From positions 1 through 41,950 of the forward strand of contig NZ_JAAGPI010000060.1 in the NCBI RefSeq assembly GCF_017104715.1: a stretch of DNA of 41,950 nucleotides, written 5' to 3'. The stretch comes from Burkholderia sp. Ac-20365. Lineage in GTDB: Bacteria; Pseudomonadota; Gammaproteobacteria; Burkholderiales; Burkholderiaceae. Shown piece after piece: positions 41,713 to 41,950 of the stretch. The number at the start of each line of letters is the position of its first letter. Position 1 is the stretch's first letter. Both the position numbers and the translations under genes were made by a program. The notes under the pieces are model-generated. The model saw only the letters and a program-made list of their open reading frames with translations. It made no database searches and was not told the DNA's origin.

Positions 41713-41950
41713 ATGAGTTACATCGCCCCCGTCAAAGACATGCTCTTCGTGCTCGAGGAGTTGAGCGGCATCGACGACATCGCGAAGCTGCCCGGCTTCG
41801 AGGAAGCGGGTCTGGAAACGGCACAGGCCGTGCTCGAAGAATCCGCGAAGCTGTGCGGCGAGGTGCTGGCGCCGCTGAACGTCGAAGGCGACAGGAATCC
41901 AAGCAGCTGGAAAGACGGTCATGTCACGGCGACGCCCGGTTTCGCCGATG
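41713..41950 (+). CDS. Acyl-CoA dehydrogenase (N-terminal part, cut by window end)
   Basis: Only 79 codons are present, starting MSYIAPVKDMLFVLEELSGI. The opening matches long-type acyl-CoA dehydrogenases that carry an extra N-terminal helical segment (KDMLFVLEEL...) before the FAD-dependent core, and the sequence AKLCGEVLAPLNVEGDRNP is typical of the start of that core. The family oxidises acyl-CoA to trans-2-enoyl-CoA in beta-oxidation, passing electrons to ETF. The AraC gene just upstream is its likely regulator. The catalytic part is outside the window. Confidence 0.85.
   Translation, partial: MSYIAPVKDMLFVLEELSGIDDIAKLPGFEEAGLETAQAVLEESAKLCGEVLAPLNVEGDRNPSSWKDGHVTATPGFAD

Overview
The window looks like chromosomal DNA of a high-GC betaproteobacterium of the Burkholderia sensu lato group, most likely Paraburkholderia or a close relative. 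The grounds are base composition, a BPSS1780-type membrane protein, a DUF3563 mini-protein, the DUF2782-thrB and polA neighbourhood, and a PHB-type esterase. This placement is inferred from gene content and style, not from a database search. Nearly all of the sequence is ordinary core and shell genome. I see no prophage, no insertion-sequence transposase, no CRISPR array and no defence island.

Layout. 1-5.1 kb: a truncated LysR regulator faces a tautomerase, then come a ModE regulator, the modABC molybdate transporter on the minus strand, and a PAP2-like membrane protein. 5.4-9.7 kb: a PHB-depolymerase-type esterase with a palindromic operator, a DUF3563 mini-protein, photolyase, and the Ohr/OhrR organic peroxide pair. 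9.8-13.9 kb: a BPSS1780 membrane protein overlapping thrB (homoserine kinase), a DUF2782 protein, and AMP nucleosidase. 14.0-14.6 kb: a non-coding structured repeat (copy A). 14.7-17.7 kb: a split chromate transporter, a GcvA-like LysR regulator and a LOG-family nucleotide hydrolase. 17.7-25.1 kb: polA, a type II NADH dehydrogenase, a Tat-exported dienelactone hydrolase, a sulfurtransferase and an orphan Rieske oxygenase alpha subunit. 25.4-29.5 kb: xseB-ispA-dxs (isoprenoid precursors) and folE2. 29.6-30.2 kb: copy B of the repeat. 30.3-38.2 kb: tsaD divergent from a YhiN-type flavoprotein, then the macromolecular synthesis cluster rpsU-yqeY-dnaG-rpoD. 38.4 kb: an unusual 88-nt tRNA with a CAU anticodon and a long variable arm. 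38.7-41.95 kb: a SWIM zinc-finger protein, an AraC regulator and the start of an acyl-CoA dehydrogenase.

How the genes work together. ModE probably senses molybdate and controls modABC. OhrR probably controls ohr and itself through matching sites. IspA uses the IPP and DMAPP whose synthesis starts with Dxs. S21, primase and sigma-70 are co-located so that translation, replication priming and transcription initiation can be coordinated.

The most unusual material is not protein-coding. Two copies of a roughly 670-bp element made of nested inverted repeats both lie between convergent genes. Separately, the tRNA after rpoD combines class II architecture with a CAU anticodon and an apparent A8/U14 swap.
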